Below, piece after piece: positions 60,224-64,000 of a stretch of DNA of 64,000 nucleotides. Positions within the stretch are counted from its first letter, which is position 1. The number at the start of each line of letters is the position of its first letter. The DNA is from Nissolia schottii. Its lineage: Eukaryota; Streptophyta; Magnoliopsida; Fabales; Fabaceae. Location of the stretch: the NCBI GenBank assembly GCA_003254905.1, contig QANU01064947.1:1-64000 (forward strand). The letters are read 5' to 3'. A program made the translations under genes and the position numbers. Below the pieces are notes generated by a model. That model ran no database searches. It had not been told where the DNA came from and was given only the letters and a program-made list of their open reading frames with translations.

Positions 60224-61181
60224 TGTGAGATTTCATGATGGAATCAGGAAAATATTGCGAAGAAAATAACAACAGACAGAGAAGAATAAACAATAAAGAT
60301 TTTTGTATTAGTGAAGGTTGTGTCATTTACAATGAAATAAAGCTTATTTATATGCTAGGAACATAATCAGAAATATAAAGATAAAATCAATTTAAATATT
60401 AAATTAAATCAGTCTAACCCAATCAAAGATATAATATTAATATTATTTTATTCTAATATATATTCTAACACCCTCCCTCAAGTTAAAACTCCTCGATCTT
60501 TAAGCTTGTCACAAAGCAACGAAGGTTTTAGGGTGATAGGCAACATCGGGGGCTGTGCAAAGGTAGCGATAGGCAACATCGGAGGCTGCACAGAGGCAAC
60601 GATAGACAATATCGGGGCCTGCGCAAAGGCAACGATAGGCAACATCGAGGGATGTGCAAAGGCAACGATAGGCAACATCGAGGGATGCGCAGAGGCAATG
60701 ATAGGCAACATCGAGGGTTACGTAGAGACAACGATAGGCAACATTAAACTACACAAAGGCAACAAAGGCAGCAACAAGTTAGGAAGCGACAATCACAGTG
60801 ATGGTGATTGTGTAGTTACGGAGAGCTTTACAGAGAATGACAAAAGAGAGTTTTAGGAGAAAGTAGAGAGCCTAAGCTCTGAGGTAGCGGAAACGAAAAG
60901 ATGACTCATGGAGCGTGTCATGACTCTGATACCATGTGAGATTTCATGATGGAATCAGGAAAATATTGCGAAGAAAATAACAATAGGTAGAGAAGGATAA
61001 ACAACAAAGATTTTTGTATTAGTAAAAGTTGTGTCACTTACAATGAAATAAAACCTATTTATAGATTAGGAACATAACGAGAAATATAAAGACATAATCA
61101 ATTTAAATATTAAATTAAATCAGTCAAACTCAATCAAAGATATAATATTAATATTATTTTATTTTAATAGATTTTCTAACA
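60224..61181 (-). mobile_element. TRIM-type miniature LTR retrotransposon, complete in outline
   Basis: Two direct 247-bp LTRs (60224-60470 and 60935-61181), each running TGTGAGATTT..TTCTAACA on the plus strand. On the minus strand the primer-binding site TGGTATCAGAG abuts the right LTR (60924-60934), and a purine tract TTGAGGGAGGG abuts the left LTR. So the element faces left. Flanks GTACT (60219-60223) and ATACT (61182-61186) form a 5-bp duplication with one change. The 464-bp interior has no gag or pol, only a 33-bp tandem array. The LTRs differ at about 22 sites by eye (near 9%), an age of several million years at usual plant rates. Confidence 0.9.
60535..60745. repeat. 33-bp tandem array inside the TRIM
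   Basis: The word GATAGGCAACAT (or one-base variants) begins at 60535, 60568, 60601, 60634, 60667, 60700 and 60733, an exact 33-bp period over six full units plus a partial one. Because 33 is a multiple of three, frames stay open on both strands through it. Confidence 0.95.
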
Positions 61182-61186
61182 ATACT

Positions 61187-62116
61187 GAAGCATACTCATA
61201 TGGGTATGTAGTATTTGCAAAACTTTTCTCGTTTGCTTGTATTTATTAAAAAGTAATTTATATAACATGACTCTTAAAATAACAATCTATTTGGATACAG
61301 TAATTATTATGGTTGAAGATATAAGTTAAACTAAATACTTGAGACCATGTTGTCACATGTTTTTTGAGCTTTGGTCAGATAATTTACTATATTTATTTTA
61401 ATGGAATTAATAAGAAAACATTAATTTTTGTAATAAATAATAGCACTAAGTTTACACATAAAATTAAATACTAGAAATTATACGAATATACTTTGGTCTT
61501 CTACTACTCATAGCATGATGTGTAGTGTAATAGCTCATACCGCTAACAAAATTTTAAACATAGATTGTTAAAAAAAATGCAAGATTTTGAAAAAAGATCC
61601 TTTATTTCAAGCATATAAAGCAGCGTCTCAAGCTATGGTATTAAATCTTAACAATATGAGCTATAATCTTGTACTGAAGTATACTCTTATGGGTATGTAA
61701 TCTTCTGAAAATTTCTCTCGTCTACCTATTTCTATTAAAAAGTAATTTATATAACATGGCTATTAAAATAACAATCTATTTAGATACAGTGATCATTATG
61801 ATTGAAGATATAAGGTGAATCAAATACCTGAGCCCACGTTCTCACATGTTTCTTGAGCTCTTTTTTAATGGAATTTATAAGCAAACATTAATTTTTGTAG
61901 TAAATAATAGCACTAAGTTTTCATATAAAATTAAATACTATCAATCATACAAATATACTCTTGGTCTTGTACTACTGATAGCACGATGTGTAGTGTAATA
62001 ACTTAACGTTAACAAATTTTTAAACTTAAAAAAATGTATAATTCTGTGGAAAGATCCTTTATTAAAGGCATATAAAGCAGTTTCTCAAGGTATGGTATCA
62101 AATCTTAAAACTAATT
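61187..62116. repeat. tandem duplication, ~484-bp period
   Basis: The unit starting TGAAGCATACTCATATGGGT (61187) is repeated from 61671 (GTACTGAAGTATACTCTTAT). Long matches follow: AAAAAGTAATTTATATAACA, AATAATAGCACTAAGTTT, GATGTGTAGTGTAATA and AAAGATCCTTTATT. The copies differ by many substitutions and small gaps. The TRIM at 60224 is inserted at the very start of the first unit. No coding capacity. Confidence 0.9.
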
Positions 62117-62177
62117 TTTTTTAAGTCTCATAAAATTGTTTCACTCAAACATAAAAAATTGTTAGAAACTTGTTCGC

Positions 62178-62520
62178 TAATCTTATTTCCGCTTTTCACG
62201 TTGTCTCAAACCCACGCCCTACTACTCGCACCCAACCCTACTCCGCCCCGTCCCCTGAAAAATCATTAATTATTTTTCACATTTGTGCAGTAGTTGTTCC
62301 TCACTCCATCATCTCATACTTGTTTTCCCATCTCCACCTCACTACCCTATGATAAAGCATAAAAATTCATTATTTGTTTCCTCATTTTTGTGCATTGATA
62401 TTTATCCTCAAAAAAAAAAACTCTAATTAATTTTTATATATTTAAATTATAGAATGTTATCGGTGAGATATATGATTTTGATTTGTTTTGATTAACTTTA
62501 TTTGTTTTGATGCAACAAAA
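62178..62520. repeat. local duplication, right copy (uninterrupted)
   Basis: Counterpart of 58661-59898: 62178-62345 matches the segment around ATCTTATTTCCGCTTTTCAC, and 62345-62520 matches the TTTGTTTCCTCAT..GAGATATATGATTT segment. It lacks the TIR element present in the left copy. Confidence 0.85.
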
Positions 62521-64000
62521 TCAAAACAAAAACCACAACCAGTACTTTTTGACTATTTCAAGCGATGATTTATAGGGATTTATTGTATTTCAAGTGACTA
62601 TTTCAACTACGTGAACATTTAACAGTCATGTTAGCACTTAATGTCTTCTTTTAATGGTGGGAAATAAAATCTTAAAAAAAACATTCAGGGACTAATTACT
62701 AACAGGACTAAATACAATTTTTTTAATTTTACAAAGACTAAAAACATATTTACCTCTAAAATAAAATAGAGATAAAAGTAATATTAGAGAGAAGAGAAAA
62801 TAAAGATTAATTTTATTTATTTTATATTGTTTTGATAAAGAGAAAATAAAGAAATGAAAAATGAGAAATTATATATTGAAATGTTAATATTTACTTAAAG
62901 TGAAAAGTAGATAAATAAATATGGGTAATATATATTTGTTTATGTTTACTATAGCTATTTCGATAAAACTTTGCTTTACTGTAGCGCAAATTTTTCTCTA
63001 AAATTACCACGTCATGCGTCAGCTTTAGTCAATGTCGTGAGCCGACACGGCCAGAGTCGTAGGCCCGCGAGCTGACAACTGACTTGTGCCTGTGGGTCAA
63101 CTTTGGGTGGCTTGGCCAAAGCCACAAGCCGATGGGTTAATTTGGGCATATTTGTCAACTTAGGGTCATGGGTTGACTCACTGGGAGTCACAGACCCGTG
63201 GGCCAAATTGGACCCTCGAGTCCACTCAGTCAAAATCGCGAGGAGCTTTGGCTAGAGTCACTGGTTGACGATTGACTCGAGTTAGCAAGCAAACTCAAAT
63301 CAATATTCCGATTCAATAGTAGTTGCGAATCATTAGGTGTGTGAGTTGACTTAGGCCTGCAGGTCAACATAGATTCATGGGCCAACCCAAGCCCGCGAGT
63401 CAACTAAAGTCTACAAGCCCGTAAAGCTGATTAAGGCTAGCATGCCAACTCAAAAAATATTTTTATAAACAATTCACAAAATATTTTTCAAAAAAAATTG
63501 AAAATTAAAATTTGAAAACATATTTTTTTGGAAAAATAACATTTTTTCATATATTATTTTTTAAACAATAATTTTTTTTTAAGTTATAGAATAATAGAAG
63601 TTCAGTCCATTAACATTTTTAAAAATTTATTAGACAACCCATTCTGGCCCTAGCTCACTAGTACAAGGGTCAGATGGGTTTGGAGGCTAACTAAACCATA
63701 AGTTAGGTGATTTGATAGGCTTGGGAGCTAACCCACTTAGGAGGACTTTATTAGCTTGTCTTTTAGCCCACTTTATTCTTTAAGCATATGATTAATGGTT
63801 CAATTTTCACCCATGTTAATGAAAAAAATATTTTGTAGTCAAGAGTCTATTTATCAACTATGAATACGTGAAAAAAAATGTTGTCATCTATCTTGAACGT
63901 CAGGTCTTCTACACTAATGTATAAGTTATATTGTTTGTTATTAAAATTGTAATATTTCATTTATCGTATTTGGCATTGTCAAAAGGTATGTCAATCATAT
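62521..64000. other. intergenic; degenerate GGGTCAAC/GGGTTGAC-rich patch
   Basis: No gene. 63010-63445 is GC-richer and repeats words such as GTGGGTCAACTTTGGG, GGGTTGACTCACTGG and GGTCAACATAGATTC, probably the inside of a degraded element. The rest is AT-rich with no recognisable feature. Confidence 0.4.

Noticed and set aside
60535-60745. Regular repeats resembling a CRISPR array
   Set aside because: The 33-bp units are directly adjacent with no spacers, and this is a plant nuclear region.
60506-60856. Open frame of 116 codons with repeated IGNIGGC-type words
   Set aside because: It is produced by the 33-bp tandem array inside the TRIM. The opposite strand is open too because the period is a multiple of three. 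No known family, no splice or promoter context.

Overview
The window is about 64 kb of AT-rich plant nuclear DNA. Genes are sparse and split by many introns, and the space between them is filled with degraded transposons. Plant-specific families (an INDETERMINATE-domain zinc finger, a TPD1-like secreted peptide, a plant MORC ATPase, chloroplast SRP54 and DYW-PPR fragments) and the MITE families seen here point to a eudicot, most likely a legume of the soybean group. The species is inferred from style, not proven. Three isolated N bases mark unresolved sequence.

Layout. 1-28 kb is accessory sequence without an intact gene. It holds a Ty3/gypsy-like LTR end (1-624), a possible CACTA-type element (3.4-5.65 kb), an LTR-like segment (6.4-7.5 kb), an intron-bearing broken copy of chloroplast SRP54 (7.95-9.95 kb) and a CACTA-like end (10.05-10.4 kb). 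It continues with a nested Mutator-like element (11.41-13.69 kb, perfect 9-bp target duplication) that contains a second inverted-repeat element carrying a captured PPR-DYW fragment, a foldback MITE (18.96-19.24 kb), an L1-type LINE on the minus strand (20.1-21.9 kb) and gypsy remains (22-24.3 kb).

28.4-33.4 kb carries a complete three-exon INDETERMINATE-domain (IDD) transcription factor, with a tRNA-derived SINE in its first intron. 34.8-39.3 kb is a patchwork of CACTA-type ends rich in GACGGTAA repeats around a gypsy gag-protease fragment. 41.0-42.1 kb (minus) is a three-exon TPD1-like secreted cysteine-rich protein. It lies head-to-head with the gene for cytosolic ribosomal protein eL21 (RPL21, 43.6-44.8 kb), whose promoter has the usual site II, TATA and telo-box elements. 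46.9-58.1 kb (minus) is a 20-exon MORC-family GHKL ATPase of 827 residues, fully reconstructed here with consistent splice phases.

58.6-62.5 kb is a locally duplicated region. Two insertions there, a TIR element and a miniature LTR element (TRIM), can each be compared with an unoccupied paralogous copy a few kb away. The TRIM carries an exact 33-bp tandem array. The last 1.5 kb has no recognisable gene.

The four intact genes are unrelated housekeeping, developmental and chromatin genes and do not form a pathway. I saw no novel multi-gene system. The most unusual content is the nested and paralog-datable transposon structure.
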